From assembly GCF_938036805.1 (NCBI RefSeq), contig NZ_CALHWC010000225.1, forward strand, positions 1 to 47,806: 47,806 bases of DNA, in the 5' to 3' direction. Below the pieces are notes generated by a model. That model made no database searches. It was given only the letters and a program-made list of their open reading frames with translations, and was not told where the DNA came from. This DNA is from an uncultured Streptococcus sp. Its GTDB lineage: Bacteria; Bacillota; Bacilli; Lactobacillales; Streptococcaceae. Positions 22,965 to 31,801 of the stretch are shown here, in pieces (the first letter of the stretch is position 1; each line of letters begins with the position of its first letter). The translations under genes were made by a program, and so were the position numbers.

Positions 22965-23531
22965 ATGATGAAGAAACTATCGATTTTGACTGCCAGTCTG
23001 CTTTGTGTCGGCTTATTGGGAGCTTGCTCAAATCAGCAAATGAATTCGGAAGCTTCTAAAAATGATAAAAGTTCCATGACTAGTAAGGCAAATTCTAATC
23101 AAGCTACAAAGATGGCCAAGGACTTTAGTCTGCGAGGAGTGGACGGCAAGACCTACAAGTTGTCTGATTTCAAAGGCAAGAAAGTCTATCTAAAATTTTG
23201 GGCTTCTTGGTGCTCTATCTGTCTATCCACTCTTGGAGATACCAATGACTTGGCTAAGGAGCAGTCTGGAAAAGATTATGTTGTCCTGTCGGTAGTGTCT
23301 CCGACTTTTAACGGAGAAAAGTCTGCTGATGATTTTAAGAAATGGTACAAGTCTTTGGATTACAAAGACTTCCCAGTTCTCATGGATACCAAGGGAGAAT
23401 TACTGAAAGAATACGGTATTCGCTCGTATCCATCTGCTCTCTTTATCAATAGTGATGGCTCACTTGCTAAAACTCATGTGGGCTATATGAGCAAGGAAGA
23501 TATTGAAAAAACACTGAAAGAAATCAAGTAG
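22965..23531 (+). CDS. etrx1: Extracellular thioredoxin-family lipoprotein, Etrx1-type
   Basis: This 188-residue TlpA/thioredoxin-fold lipoprotein has a lipobox LGAC, a short polar linker, then a Trx domain with active site WASWCSICLST (CSIC). Start ATG 22965 follows GGAAAG; the longer ORF from 22914 has no ribosome site. Pneumococcal Etrx1 also has a CSIC centre, takes electrons from CcdA1 and reduces MsrAB. Here it lies between ccdA and msrAB, with the msrAB gene about 15 bp downstream. A cis-Pro loop is visible near RSYPSALF. Confidence 0.92.
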   Translation: MMKKLSILTASLLCVGLLGACSNQQMNSEASKNDKSSMTSKANSNQATKMAKDFSLRGVDGKTYKLSDFKGKKVYLKFWASWCSICLSTLGDTNDLAKEQSGKDYVVLSVVSPTFNGEKSADDFKKWYKSLDYKDFPVLMDTKGELLKEYGIRSYPSALFINSDGSLAKTHVGYMSKEDIEKTLKEIK

Positions 23532-23546
23532 AAAGGAGCAATGAAC

Positions 23547-24665
23547 ATGGAAGGCAAATGGAAGATTTTTCTGGTTTTGTTTGGCTTGCTTGCCTGTTTT
23601 GGTCTATTTTTCTTAATCAAGGGCTCCATGTCTATTAACCCATCTCAGGCCAATATTGAGCAAATTAAGAAAGCCTCTATGAGCAAGACAGAAGTGACTA
23701 AACAGAAGAAAGAAGATGTCAAGGAAGAGGACAAGCGGGAGATTTATTTGGCTGGCGGCTGTTTTTGGGGAGTAGAAGAGTACTTTTCTCGCGTGCCAGG
23801 TGTAATTGATGCAGTATCAGGCTATGCAAATGGTAAGGGCGACACGACCAAGTATGAATTGGTCTCCCAAACTGGCCATGCCGAGACTGTTCACATCACT
23901 TACAATGCCAAGAAAATTTCGCTAAAAGAAATTCTGCTGCATTATTTCCGCATTATTGATCCAACTTCTAAAAACAAGCAGGGAAATGATCAGGGTACCC
24001 AGTACCGGACAGGTGTTTATTATAAGGACGAAGCAGATTTGAATACCATCAATCAAGTTTTTGATGAAGTTGCTAAGAAATATGATAAGCCTTTGGCTGT
24101 TGAAAAAGAACCTCTAAAAAACTTTATCAAAGCAGAAGATTACCATCAGGATTACCTAAAAAAGAATCCTAATGGATATTGCCATATCGATGTCAATCAA
24201 GCTGCTTATCCTGTTATCGAAGCTAGTCGCTATCCTAAGCCTAGCGATGAAGAGATTAAGGCTAAGCTCTCGCCAGAAGAATATGCAGTCACACAAAAGA
24301 ATGATACTGAGCGGGCCTTTTCTAATCGCTATTGGGATAAGTTCGATGCTGGTATCTACGTGGATGTGGTGACAGGCGAGCCTCTCTTTTCATCAAAGGA
24401 TAAATTTGATTCAGGCTGCGGTTGGCCGAGTTTCACACGTCCTATCAGTCCGGATGTTGCAACTTACAAAGAAGACAAGAGCTTTAATATGACACGGATT
24501 GAAGTTCGCAGTCGTGTTGGAAATTCTCATCTGGGCCATGTTTTCACAGACGGTCCTAAGGACAAGGGCGGCTTGCGCTATTGTATCAATAGTTTGTCAA
24601 TCAAGTTCATTCCAAAAGCTGAGATGGAGGAGAAGGGCTACGGTTACCTTTTGGATTATGTTTAA
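23547..24665 (+). CDS. msrAB: Membrane-anchored MsrA-MsrB methionine sulfoxide reductase fusion
   Basis: This protein of about 372 residues has an N-terminal membrane anchor (residues 5-25) and a charged linker. MsrA (about 65-220) has catalytic Cys in AGGCFWGVEEYF, which reduces Met-S-sulfoxide. MsrB (about 235-372) has the GCGWPSF metal-site motif region and catalytic Cys in GLRYCINSLSIKF, which reduces Met-R-sulfoxide. It faces the outside and is recharged by Etrx1. ATG 23547 has AGGAG 8 nt upstream; ATG 23541 is only 2 nt from it. The response regulator follows after 60 bp with its own promoter. Confidence 0.94.
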   Translation: MEGKWKIFLVLFGLLACFGLFFLIKGSMSINPSQANIEQIKKASMSKTEVTKQKKEDVKEEDKREIYLAGGCFWGVEEYFSRVPGVIDAVSGYANGKGDTTKYELVSQTGHAETVHITYNAKKISLKEILLHYFRIIDPTSKNKQGNDQGTQYRTGVYYKDEADLNTINQVFDEVAKKYDKPLAVEKEPLKNFIKAEDYHQDYLKKNPNGYCHIDVNQAAYPVIEASRYPKPSDEEIKAKLSPEEYAVTQKNDTERAFSNRYWDKFDAGIYVDVVTGEPLFSSKDKFDSGCGWPSFTRPISPDVATYKEDKSFNMTRIEVRSRVGNSHLGHVFTDGPKDKGGLRYCINSLSIKFIPKAEMEEKGYGYLLDYV

Positions 24666-24685
24666 GAGCTTTTTTTGATAAAATT

Positions 24686-24694
24686 TGCTATAAT
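24686..24694 (+). promoter_or_regulatory. Extended -10 promoter of the YesMN-type two-component operon
   Basis: TGC-TATAAT at 24686-24694, with AGGAG 17 nt further down. No good -35 is visible. Confidence 0.6.
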
Positions 24695-24724
24695 AAATCT
24701 AGCTAAAATAAGGAGTTGAATCTT

Positions 24725-25459
24725 GTGTATTCAATTATGATTGTAGAGGATGAGTATCTGGTAAGACAGGGAATTGCGTCCTTAGTAGACTATGAACAGT
24801 TTGGTATGCAGGTCATTGCCCAGGCTGAAAATGGAGTAGAAGCTTGGCAGAAATTTCAGGAAAATCCTGCTGACATCCTGCTGACCGATATCAATATGCC
24901 ACAGATGAATGGCCTTGAACTGGCCAAGCTAGTCAGGGACCAGGCTCCTAAGTGCCATATCGTTTTCCTGACAGGCTATGATGACTTTGACTATGCTCGG
25001 ACGGCTATTAAGTTAGGTGCAGATGACTATCTTCTCAAGCCGTTTTCCAAAGATGATGTTGAGGAAATGTTGGCCAAGCTGCAGACCAAACTTGATAAAG
25101 AACGCAGAAAAGCCCAGATTCAAAACTTGGTCGATCAGGGGCAGCGCTCTGAGATGGAAGAAGCTATTCATGCACAACTGGCTGATCCAGAATTAAGTCT
25201 GAAAAGTTTGGCATTTCAATTGGGGTTTAGTCCATCCTACCTCAGCGTTCTTATCAAAAAAGAGTTAGGCTTGCCCTTTCAAGATTATCTGATTCAAGAG
25301 CGGATGAAAAAAGCAAAACTCTTACTCCTGACTACAGATTTGAAGATTTATGAAATAGCAGAGCAGGTAGGTTTTGACGATATGAACTATTTTTCTCAGC
25401 GCTTCAAGCAGGTGGTCGGGCTGACGCCTCGGCAGTTTAAAAAAGGAGAGGAGAAATGA
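24725..25459 (+). CDS. rr09: AraC-type response regulator (YesN family, TCS09-like)
   Basis: This 244-residue protein has a receiver domain (MYSIMIVEDEYLVRQG, phosphoacceptor D55 in LLTDINMPQMNG, Lys in LLKPFSKDDV) and two C-terminal AraC helix-turn-helices (about 145-240, ending FSQRFKQVVGLTPRQFKKG). GTG 24725 is chosen because AGGAG (24711-24715) has 9-nt spacing to it; the upstream TTG 24716 touches the ribosome site. In pneumococcus RR09/HK09 lie directly after msrAB, as here. The linker between receiver and AraC domains is short. It overlaps the kinase gene by 4 nt. Confidence 0.9.
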   Translation: MYSIMIVEDEYLVRQGIASLVDYEQFGMQVIAQAENGVEAWQKFQENPADILLTDINMPQMNGLELAKLVRDQAPKCHIVFLTGYDDFDYARTAIKLGADDYLLKPFSKDDVEEMLAKLQTKLDKERRKAQIQNLVDQGQRSEMEEAIHAQLADPELSLKSLAFQLGFSPSYLSVLIKKELGLPFQDYLIQERMKKAKLLLLTTDLKIYEIAEQVGFDDMNYFSQRFKQVVGLTPRQFKKGEEK

Positions 25460-27159
25460 AACGCTATCCGCTTCTTATCCAGTTGATTGTCTATATTTTT
25501 CTGCTGGTTCTTTTACTCTTAGGGTTTGTTGGAAGTCTTTACTATCAGACTAGCTCGGGGACTATTCGGCAGCTGACAGAGCGGACGACGCGCAATAGCA
25601 TGGAGCAAAGCGGGCAGTTCATTGCTTCCTATTTGCAAAAATTAAAACAAACCACCTCTACACTGAGTAAGGAAGAAACGATTCGTGAATTTGCTCAGAA
25701 TCAAGAAAGCAGCGAAACGTCAGTACAGGCTTTGATGAAAACCATTATTGAGACAGATCCGGATTTGGTGTCGGCAGTACTGGTTACCAAGGACGGGCGC
25801 GTGGTCTCAACAGATTCTCAAATTAGTATGCAGACATCTTCTGATATGATGAATGAAAAATGGTATCAGGAAGCTGTTCATACCAAAGCCATGCCTGTCT
25901 TGACTCCTGCTCGCAAGGAATCTCTGTCATCTGAGAAGGAGAAGTGGGTTGTTTCTGTCACTCAGGAAGTAGTGGATGAAGCAGGGCAGAATCTCGGGGT
26001 TTTACGTCTGGATATCGGATATAAGAGTCTCAAAGCCTATCTGGATCAGCTTCAGCTAGGGAAGAAAGGCTTTAGCTTTATTGTCAACAGCCAGCATGAA
26101 TTTGTCTATCATCCTAAGAAGAGTGTTTATTCCTCTAGTCAGGAAATGAAAGCTATGCAGCCCTATATCTCGGTCAAGGATGGTTACGCAGACCAGAAGC
26201 AGGCTTTTGTCTACCAGATTGATATTGCGGAGAGCGACTGGACTTTAATTGGCGTCGCCTCATTAGAGCAATTACAGATGCTTCAGTCACAGATGCTTTA
26301 TTCTTTTGTGGGAATGGGCGTTTTAGCACTCCTGCTGTGCTTGACTGGTATTTGGTTTGTTCTACGTTTGTGGATTAAACCTCTGCAGAATCTACAGGCT
26401 GTTATTCTAAAGATTGGGGCAGGTGACTCAAACCTTCGGGCAGAAGCAAAGGGTTCTCCAGAGTTGGTTGACTTGGCTCAGCAGTTCAACAAAATGCTGG
26501 ATCAGATTGAACAATTGATGGAAGCTGTCAAGACTGAAGAACAAAATGTCCGACGCTATGAGCTCCGAGCTCTCTCAGCTCAAATCAACCCCCATTTCCT
26601 TTATAATACCTTAGATACGATTGTCTGGATGGCTGAGTTTAACGATAGCAAGCGTGTTGTTGAGGTAACAAAATCACTTGCTCAGTATTTCCGCTTGGCG
26701 CTTAATCAAGGGCATGAACAGATTTCTCTTAGAGATGAGATTGATCACGTTCGTCAGTATCTCTTTATCCAGAAGCAGCGCTATGGTGACAAGCTCCAAT
26801 ATGAGATTGAAGAGGATGAATCTCTAGCTGATTATAAACTGCCCAAGCTAGTACTTCAGCCTTTGGTCGAAAATGCCATCTACCATGGTATCAAGGAAAT
26901 TGACCGCCAAGGCATGATTCGGGTGACGTCAGCAGTAGAAGAAGGACAACTGATATTGTCTATCTATGATAACGGCCGTGGCATTGAACTTCAAAAATCA
27001 GTGGACAAGACTCTCCCTCGCTTAGGTGGTGTCGGTCTGAAAAATGTCGATCAACGTTTGAGGTTGCAGTTCGGAGACGACTACCATATGGAAATCCACT
27101 CCGAACCAGATAAATTCACCCAAATCAGTCTTTACTTGCCGCTAGTAACAGATGCTTAA
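25456..27159 (+). CDS. hk09: Sensor histidine kinase (YesM family, TCS09-like)
   Basis: This 567-residue protein has membrane helices at about 8-30 and 275-298 flanking a large extracytoplasmic dCACHE-like sensor. A HAMP domain (about 300-350), the YesM-type phosphoacceptor QINPHFLYNTLDTI (about 378-391), and an ATPase domain with VLQPLVENAIYHGI and YDNGRGIEL follow. YesM-type kinases usually sense sugars or cell-wall compounds; the ligand here is not visible. Its position next to the Msr genes may reflect gene order inherited from an ancestor shared with pneumococcus rather than function. The terminator hairpin of the structured repeat begins 23 bp after the stop. Confidence 0.9.
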   Translation: MKRYPLLIQLIVYIFLLVLLLLGFVGSLYYQTSSGTIRQLTERTTRNSMEQSGQFIASYLQKLKQTTSTLSKEETIREFAQNQESSETSVQALMKTIIETDPDLVSAVLVTKDGRVVSTDSQISMQTSSDMMNEKWYQEAVHTKAMPVLTPARKESLSSEKEKWVVSVTQEVVDEAGQNLGVLRLDIGYKSLKAYLDQLQLGKKGFSFIVNSQHEFVYHPKKSVYSSSQEMKAMQPYISVKDGYADQKQAFVYQIDIAESDWTLIGVASLEQLQMLQSQMLYSFVGMGVLALLLCLTGIWFVLRLWIKPLQNLQAVILKIGAGDSNLRAEAKGSPELVDLAQQFNKMLDQIEQLMEAVKTEEQNVRRYELRALSAQINPHFLYNTLDTIVWMAEFNDSKRVVEVTKSLAQYFRLALNQGHEQISLRDEIDHVRQYLFIQKQRYGDKLQYEIEEDESLADYKLPKLVLQPLVENAIYHGIKEIDRQGMIRVTSAVEEGQLILSIYDNGRGIELQKSVDKTLPRLGGVGLKNVDQRLRLQFGDDYHMEIHSEPDKFTQISLYLPLVTDA

Positions 27160-27182
27160 GTTCGCTAACCTTCAATATTAAA

Positions 27183-27358
27183 GAGGCTAGGACGAAAGTC
27201 CTAGCCTCTCAATTGTCTTTGGATTGTCGAGCAAGACGCAGTGGTTGAGTGGGCTCTACTACGCTGATTTCATCAGCTTTTACAGCCCTACTCAACTGTG
27301 CGGAGGTGGGACGATGAAATCGAATTCTAACGAATTACCGATTTCTGTCCCACTCTCT
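27183..27358 (+). repeat. Structured intergenic repeat, copy A
   Basis: This element of about 176 bp opens with a perfect hairpin, GAGGCTAGGAC (27183-27193), GAAA, GTCCTAGCCTC (27198-27208). A long stem GTTGAGT...ACTCAAC encloses a small GCTGAT/ATCAGC hairpin. It closes with GTGGGAC...GTCCCAC around GAAATCG/CGATTTC. Copies B (40778-40953, same strand) and C (44132-44307, opposite strand) are about 90% or more identical by eye. Here the first hairpin acts as hk09 terminator. Confidence 0.9.
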
Positions 27359-27462
27359 TTTTTACTGTTTAGGAGTAAAATAGTGTTTTTACAGACGGCT
27401 TCTCCGATAAATGATACAAAAATGAGGATAGTGTAGCAAAATGTGGAAAAATTTAAATCGTT

Positions 27463-27471
27463 TGTTATAAT
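27463..27471 (+). promoter_or_regulatory. Promoter of the second ccdA-etrx operon
   Basis: Extended -10 TGT-TATAAT (27463-27471). Nothing else recognisable lies in 27359-27462. Confidence 0.65.
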
Positions 27472-27503
27472 AATATTGAAAACACATCTTAAAGGAGGTT
27501 GGG

Positions 27504-28211
27504 ATGGAGTCTGGTTTATTTTTTGTTTCGGTCTTTTTGGCTGGAATTCTCTCGTTTTTCTCACCCTGTATCTTTCCCTTGTTACCAGTCTACATAGGGA
27601 TATTGCTGGATGAAGAAGAGCCTAGAGAAGTCAAGTTTCTGGGCAGAAAGATCGCTTGGACTGGTCTGATCAAGACCTTGTGTTTCATTGCTGGAATTTC
27701 TTTAGTTTTCTTTCTACTAGGCTTTGGTGCAGGATTCTTAGGCAGGGTGATTTACGATGAGAAATTCCGTTATCTGATGGGGATTATTATCATTTTGCTC
27801 GGAATTCACCAGATGGAGCTGATTAATATCAGGCAGTTACAATTCCAGAAAAATGTGGAATTTAAGAAGAACAGTCGTCGGAATGATTTTCTGTCAGCCT
27901 TTTTGCTTGGTATTAGTTTCAGTTTTGGTTGGACGCCCTGTATCGGACCTGTCCTTAGTTCGGTTCTGGCTCTAGCTGCCTCTGGAGGAAATGGAGCTAT
28001 CCAAGGAGCGCTCCTAACATTGGTTTATACTTTGGGAATGGCTTTACCATTTCTCATCTTAGCTTTAGCTTCTAGCTTCGTTATGCGGTATTTTTCAAAA
28101 ATCAAACCCTATATGGGGCTAATGAAAAAAATTGGAGGAGCCTTAATCATTTTTATGGGAATCCTTCTCATGCTCGGGCAGTTAAATGCTTTATCAGGAA
28201 TTTTTGGATAA
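27504..28211 (+). CDS. ccdA2: CcdA-type electron transporter, second copy
   Basis: This 235-residue paralogue of the protein at 21838-22548 has the same SPCIFPLLPVY and GWTPCIGPVL redox centres and similar helices throughout. AAAGGAGG precedes the ATG with ideal spacing. It forms a two-gene operon with the Etrx2-type thioredoxin. In pneumococcus the ccdA2-etrx2 pair lies elsewhere on the chromosome from ccdA1-etrx1-msrAB1. Here both pairs sit within 7 kb, separated only by the two-component genes. Confidence 0.92.
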   Translation: MESGLFFVSVFLAGILSFFSPCIFPLLPVYIGILLDEEEPREVKFLGRKIAWTGLIKTLCFIAGISLVFFLLGFGAGFLGRVIYDEKFRYLMGIIIILLGIHQMELINIRQLQFQKNVEFKKNSRRNDFLSAFLLGISFSFGWTPCIGPVLSSVLALAASGGNGAIQGALLTLVYTLGMALPFLILALASSFVMRYFSKIKPYMGLMKKIGGALIIFMGILLMLGQLNALSGIFG

Positions 28212-28223
28212 AAGGAGAAAAAG

Positions 28224-28775
28224 ATGAAAAAAATTCTTTCGCTAGTTGTTGCTTCGATAGCTTTTCTGACACTATCAGCTTGTTCATCTGATGAAAAGGG
28301 GATGGATAGTCAAAGCCAGTCCAATACAAGTGTCCAATCGCTGGTTGCGGTTGGACAGGAGGCACCAGACTTTACTCTTCAGTCGATGGATGGAAAAACT
28401 GTCAAGCTTTCTGATTACCGTGGGAAAAAAGTCTATCTGAAGTTCTGGGCTTCTTGGTGCGGACCTTGTAAGCGAAGCATGCCAGAATTGGTCGAGTTAG
28501 CTGGTAAAAAAGACCGTGATTTTGAAATATTGTCTATTGTAGCACCGGGTCTCCAAGGAGAGAAGTCTGTTGAGGACTTCCCAAAATGGTATCAAGAACA
28601 AGGATATAAGGATGTGCCCGTCCTATTTGACACGTCTGGTGCAATCTTCCAAGCCTATCAGGTTCGCAGTATTCCAACTGAAATCCTCATTGATAGCCAA
28701 GGAAAAATTGGGAAGATTCAATTTGGAGCAATCAGCAACGAAGAAGCAGAAAAGGCCTTCAAGGAAATGAAATAA
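28224..28775 (+). CDS. etrx2: Extracellular thioredoxin-family lipoprotein, Etrx2-type
   Basis: This 183-residue lipoprotein has lipobox LSAC and a Trx domain with active site WASWCGPCKRS (CGPC) and a cis-Pro loop RSIPTEIL. Pneumococcal Etrx2 also carries CGPC and can serve both MsrAB enzymes. It is cotranscribed with ccdA2, whose stop is 12 bp upstream, with AAAGGAG between them. Together with etrx1 it should form a partly redundant outside thiol pathway feeding the single MsrAB seen here. Confidence 0.92.
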   Translation: MKKILSLVVASIAFLTLSACSSDEKGMDSQSQSNTSVQSLVAVGQEAPDFTLQSMDGKTVKLSDYRGKKVYLKFWASWCGPCKRSMPELVELAGKKDRDFEILSIVAPGLQGEKSVEDFPKWYQEQGYKDVPVLFDTSGAIFQAYQVRSIPTEILIDSQGKIGKIQFGAISNEEAEKAFKEMK

Positions 28776-28780
28776 AATAA

Positions 28781-28812
28781 AAAAGAATGGATGTAAAAAT
28801 CCATTCTTTTCA
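28781..28812. terminator. Bidirectional terminator
   Basis: A perfect 12-bp stem, AAAAGAATGGAT (28781-28792) / ATCCATTCTTTT (28799-28810), 6-nt loop. It separates the convergent etrx2 and flavin-reductase operons. Confidence 0.9.
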
Positions 28813-28823
28813 TTCTGTTCTGA

Positions 28824-30056
28824 TTAAGCACTAGCGCCAGATGTTGCATCGGCATCTCCACCGCCATGACCACCGCCAGTATCTGAAGCACCAGAAGTAG
28901 CATCGGCGGCTGCAGCTGCAGGAGCAAAAGGACCGCTTCCTCCAACCAAGCGTTGACCAGTTGTTTTTAGATACCAATCTAGCCAAGGCTGGAAGTTGAA
29001 GACGATTTCGTTGATACCAGCGTAAGATCCATCAGGATAGTACATTGCTTGGTAGTTGTGGGTATTGATAACACCTGCTGGTGAGCCAGGCACGATTGTA
29101 CGAACGTACTCTTGATCACCATTACGAAGAACACCAACTACCCATTCTACGTTCTTCATGCGGGCAGCGGGAAGAGAGTTGTGTAGAGTTGAGAGACGAC
29201 CACCTGATTGGGATGGGACACGTTTGGCAAACATAGTGTCTGGATCTTGATGAGCGTTGTTATAGTAAAGGAACTGGTTGTTATCATCTGCGTAAGTCAA
29301 CTCAAACGGCATAGCCTTTAAGAACATGTCGATTTGGTTAACAGTCAGGATACCATGGTCAAGCTTGACATACGTATCGCCAGAAACAGCACCAACAGCT
29401 TTTGCAGCTTTTTCTACCCATTCTGGATCGTCAGGGTCAACTTCTGTGATGGTTGTTGCGATTGGGTTCGTGACATCTAAGTCTTCAGGAGCAATTGGTT
29501 TAGGTTTTTTCAATTTTGAGACTACCTCAACATATTTAACAAAGTTATCTAAGCAAGATTCAAGGAATTTAACAGTTCCTTCGTTTGTGATGTTGCCTTT
29601 ATTATCAAAAGCTTCTTTCGCTTTACCAAGAAGGAATTCATTTCCTGGTAAAGTATAAGCATTGACACCTGGAGCATCCAAGATCTTACGCAAATGCACT
29701 TGGGCACGAGACGTTCCTTGGTCGTAGTAGGAAGCTCCCACAATCATGACAGGCTTGCTTTCAAATGGGTGAACTTCATAAGAGAGCCATTCAAGGACGC
29801 TCTTGAGAGCTGCTGTAATGGTGTGGTTGTGCTCAGGAGTGGCAATGATGACACCATCAGCGCGCGTGATGCGGTTGTACAAAAGGCGCAGCTGGAAGGA
29901 TTCGTCCCATTTCTCATCTTGATTAAAGAGTGGAACTTCATCAATTTCCAAGACTTCTAATTCAAATTTCAGCTTAAATTGTTTTCTGATGAATTCTAGT
30001 AATTTACGGTTGTATGATTGGTCTGCATTTGAGCCGACAAGTCCAACAAATTTCAT
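28824..30056 (-). CDS. FMN reductase fused to a PAS-like domain with a Gly/Ala/His tail
   Basis: This 410-residue protein has an N-terminal NADPH-dependent FMN-reductase flavodoxin fold (1-190; GLVGSNADQSYNRKLLEF, then ATPEHNHTITAALKSVLEWLS and the GASYYDQGTSRAQ loop). A linker and a C-terminal PAS-like domain (about 235-375; VNQIDMFLKAMPFELTYAD, AKRVPSQSGGRLSTLHNSLPA), like that of DUF438 proteins, follow. The last 30 residues are low complexity: two DATSGAS units around GGGHGGG. It reduces flavin or acts as a redox sensor; which is unknown. It is the last gene of the apbE operon, 22 bp after the shorter FMN reductase gene. Confidence 0.85.
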   Translation of the reverse strand: MKFVGLVGSNADQSYNRKLLEFIRKQFKLKFELEVLEIDEVPLFNQDEKWDESFQLRLLYNRITRADGVIIATPEHNHTITAALKSVLEWLSYEVHPFESKPVMIVGASYYDQGTSRAQVHLRKILDAPGVNAYTLPGNEFLLGKAKEAFDNKGNITNEGTVKFLESCLDNFVKYVEVVSKLKKPKPIAPEDLDVTNPIATTITEVDPDDPEWVEKAAKAVGAVSGDTYVKLDHGILTVNQIDMFLKAMPFELTYADDNNQFLYYNNAHQDPDTMFAKRVPSQSGGRLSTLHNSLPAARMKNVEWVVGVLRNGDQEYVRTIVPGSPAGVINTHNYQAMYYPDGSYAGINEIVFNFQPWLDWYLKTTGQRLVGGSGPFAPAAAAADATSGASDTGGGHGGGDADATSGASA

Positions 30057-30078
30057 GTGATTCTTTCCCTTCTAGTTC

Positions 30079-30687
30079 TTACAATTTTTCCCAGTCAAAG
30101 TTTTCAGCTTCTTGATGAAGAAGTGCTTGGGCACTTGATAACTTTTCTGTAATTTTAACAAACAAACGGAAGTCATCAAAAAGAGCGTCTAATTTTTGAA
30201 TGGTTTCGAGGTCAATCAAGTCTCCATTTTTATCAAAGGCTTGAAGTGAGTGAGAAAGTAGGAACTCAGAACCTGGCATAACAGAAGCCTTGAGTTCTGG
30301 CGAATCCAAAATTTGACGGAGTTGTAGTTGGGCGCGAGATGAACCCAAAGTTCCATAAGAGGCTCCTGTAATCATCACTGGTTTACCAAGTAATGGATAG
30401 ATACCGTAAGACAGCCAAGCCAAGGCACTCATAAGAACAGCGGGAATAGAGTGGTCATATTCAGGCGTTCCGATGATAACACCATCAGCAGCTTCGATTT
30501 TCGCAGCGATTTCTTTAACGATCTCTGGAACTTGCATATCAGACGGTTTGTTGAAAATAGGAATATCTTTGATTTCAATCAACTCGATTTCTGCTTTATC
30601 AGCAAAATGCTTTTGCATGTACTGAAGGAGTTGGCGGTTGGTTGATTTCTTTGAGTTTGTACCAACTAGACCGATAAATTTTAACAT
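30079..30687 (-). CDS. NAD(P)H-dependent FMN reductase
   Basis: This 202-residue flavodoxin-fold reductase starts MLKFIGLVGTNSKKSTNRQLLQ. AAAGGA precedes ATG 30687; the longer ORF to 30786 runs into the apbE gene and has no ribosome site. Conserved family segments are IGTPEYDHSIPAVLMSALAWLSYG and TGASYGTLGSSRAQLQLRQIL. It is a paralogue of the N-terminal domain of the next gene. Between apbE and the fused reductase it suggests a small flavin-based redox system, in which ApbE attaches FMN to a partner protein. Confidence 0.88.
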   Translation of the reverse strand: MLKFIGLVGTNSKKSTNRQLLQYMQKHFADKAEIELIEIKDIPIFNKPSDMQVPEIVKEIAAKIEAADGVIIGTPEYDHSIPAVLMSALAWLSYGIYPLLGKPVMITGASYGTLGSSRAQLQLRQILDSPELKASVMPGSEFLLSHSLQAFDKNGDLIDLETIQKLDALFDDFRLFVKITEKLSSAQALLHQEAENFDWEKL

Positions 30688-30706
30688 AGTAGGTTCCTTT
30701 CTGGAT

Positions 30707-31645
30707 TTAGGATAAGATTTCTGGGCTGAGACCAGATGAATAAAAAATTTGATGATTTTCTGTAATAACGAAGGCTTCGATTCCATTTTCTTGTTCGACT
30801 TTCTCTAAGATGGAAGTAGGGCTCTCCCCAAATAAACGGGTCGTCCATATTTCACCATCTACGGACTTTGATGAAATAATCGTGAGACTAGCTAGTTGAT
30901 TGTCGATTGGGTAGCCTGTGGTACGGTCAAAAATATGATGATAAACCCTGCCATCTACCTGCAGTTTTCTTTCATATATTCCTGAAGTCACGACAGACTG
31001 ATTTTGAACGGACAGAAGAGCTAGGTTGTTTCCACGTGGCAAGATTGGATTTTGAATGCCAATGCGCCAGCAACGATTATTCTTTTCATTTAGACCAATG
31101 GTTAAGATATTTCCACCAAGATTGATGAGGGCAGAAGTAACACCTTGTCCCTGCAAGAAAGCAGCGATTTTATCCGCAATATAACCCTTGGCAAGGGCGC
31201 CTAAGTCGATTTTCATGCCTTCCATTGTCAGAAAAACACTGGAGGCGGTTGCATCTAACTCGATACACTCAGGGTCAGTGAGTGACAGCGCTCGCTTGAT
31301 TTCTTTTGGACTGGGAACTTTTGCATCTGCAAAGCCAATCCGCCAAGTTTGAATCAAGGGTCCCAAGGTAATATTGAGATGACTGTTCGGAGCGAGACTA
31401 TGTTTTTTTCCCAACTCAATCAACTCAAACAAATCAGGATGGACACAAACGGGATGTTTACCGGCAGCGTGATTGATTTGCATGAGCTCAGAGCTGTCAT
31501 CATTTGCACTAAAACGCTTTTCATACAATCTTAGGAGAGAAAATACCTGGTCTAAAAGACTGTCGGCCTTTTCATGGAGAATCGAAATAGTGATAGTCGA
31601 TCCCATTAAATGGATGGATCTAGAAATAAGATCCACTTTTATCAC
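30707..31645 (-). CDS. apbE: ApbE-type FAD:protein FMN transferase
   Basis: This 312-residue ApbE protein has the characteristic LGALAKGYIADK motif (about 170-181) and a GGNILTIG strand. The family attaches FMN covalently to threonine or serine of target flavoproteins, and usually acts outside the membrane. No signal peptide or lipobox is visible, so this one is probably cytoplasmic. The start is uncertain. GTG 31645 is only 2 nt from GGGAAGG, while GTG 31636 has 11-nt spacing. First gene of a three-gene leftward operon; the promoter is at 31681-31709. Its target flavoprotein is not encoded nearby unless it is one of the two reductases. Confidence 0.88.
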   Translation of the reverse strand: MIKVDLISRSIHLMGSTITISILHEKADSLLDQVFSLLRLYEKRFSANDDSSELMQINHAAGKHPVCVHPDLFELIELGKKHSLAPNSHLNITLGPLIQTWRIGFADAKVPSPKEIKRALSLTDPECIELDATASSVFLTMEGMKIDLGALAKGYIADKIAAFLQGQGVTSALINLGGNILTIGLNEKNNRCWRIGIQNPILPRGNNLALLSVQNQSVVTSGIYERKLQVDGRVYHHIFDRTTGYPIDNQLASLTIISSKSVDGEIWTTRLFGESPTSILEKVEQENGIEAFVITENHQIFYSSGLSPEILS

Positions 31646-31680
31646 AACCTTCCCTATTAAATTTTCTAATCGTCACCATT

Positions 31681-31709
31681 AGTATACCAAAAAGATACCG
31701 TTTTCACAA
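31681..31709 (-). promoter_or_regulatory. Promoter of the apbE operon
   Basis: On the minus strand, TTGTGA (31709-31704), 17-nt spacer, extended -10 TGG-TATACT (31681-31686). Confidence 0.8.
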
Positions 31710-31801
31710 TTGTAAATATATAATATTTTCAGAAAAATTGAAATTTTTTGTCTAAAATCAAAGTTATTTGCCAAATTTTAAATAATTCTGAGCATATATC
31801 T

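Noticed and set aside
31700..31716. Possible Rex site between apbE and nox
   Set aside because: TTTCACAATTGTAAA has the half-sites in the wrong order and spacing for TTGTGA-N6-TCACAA.
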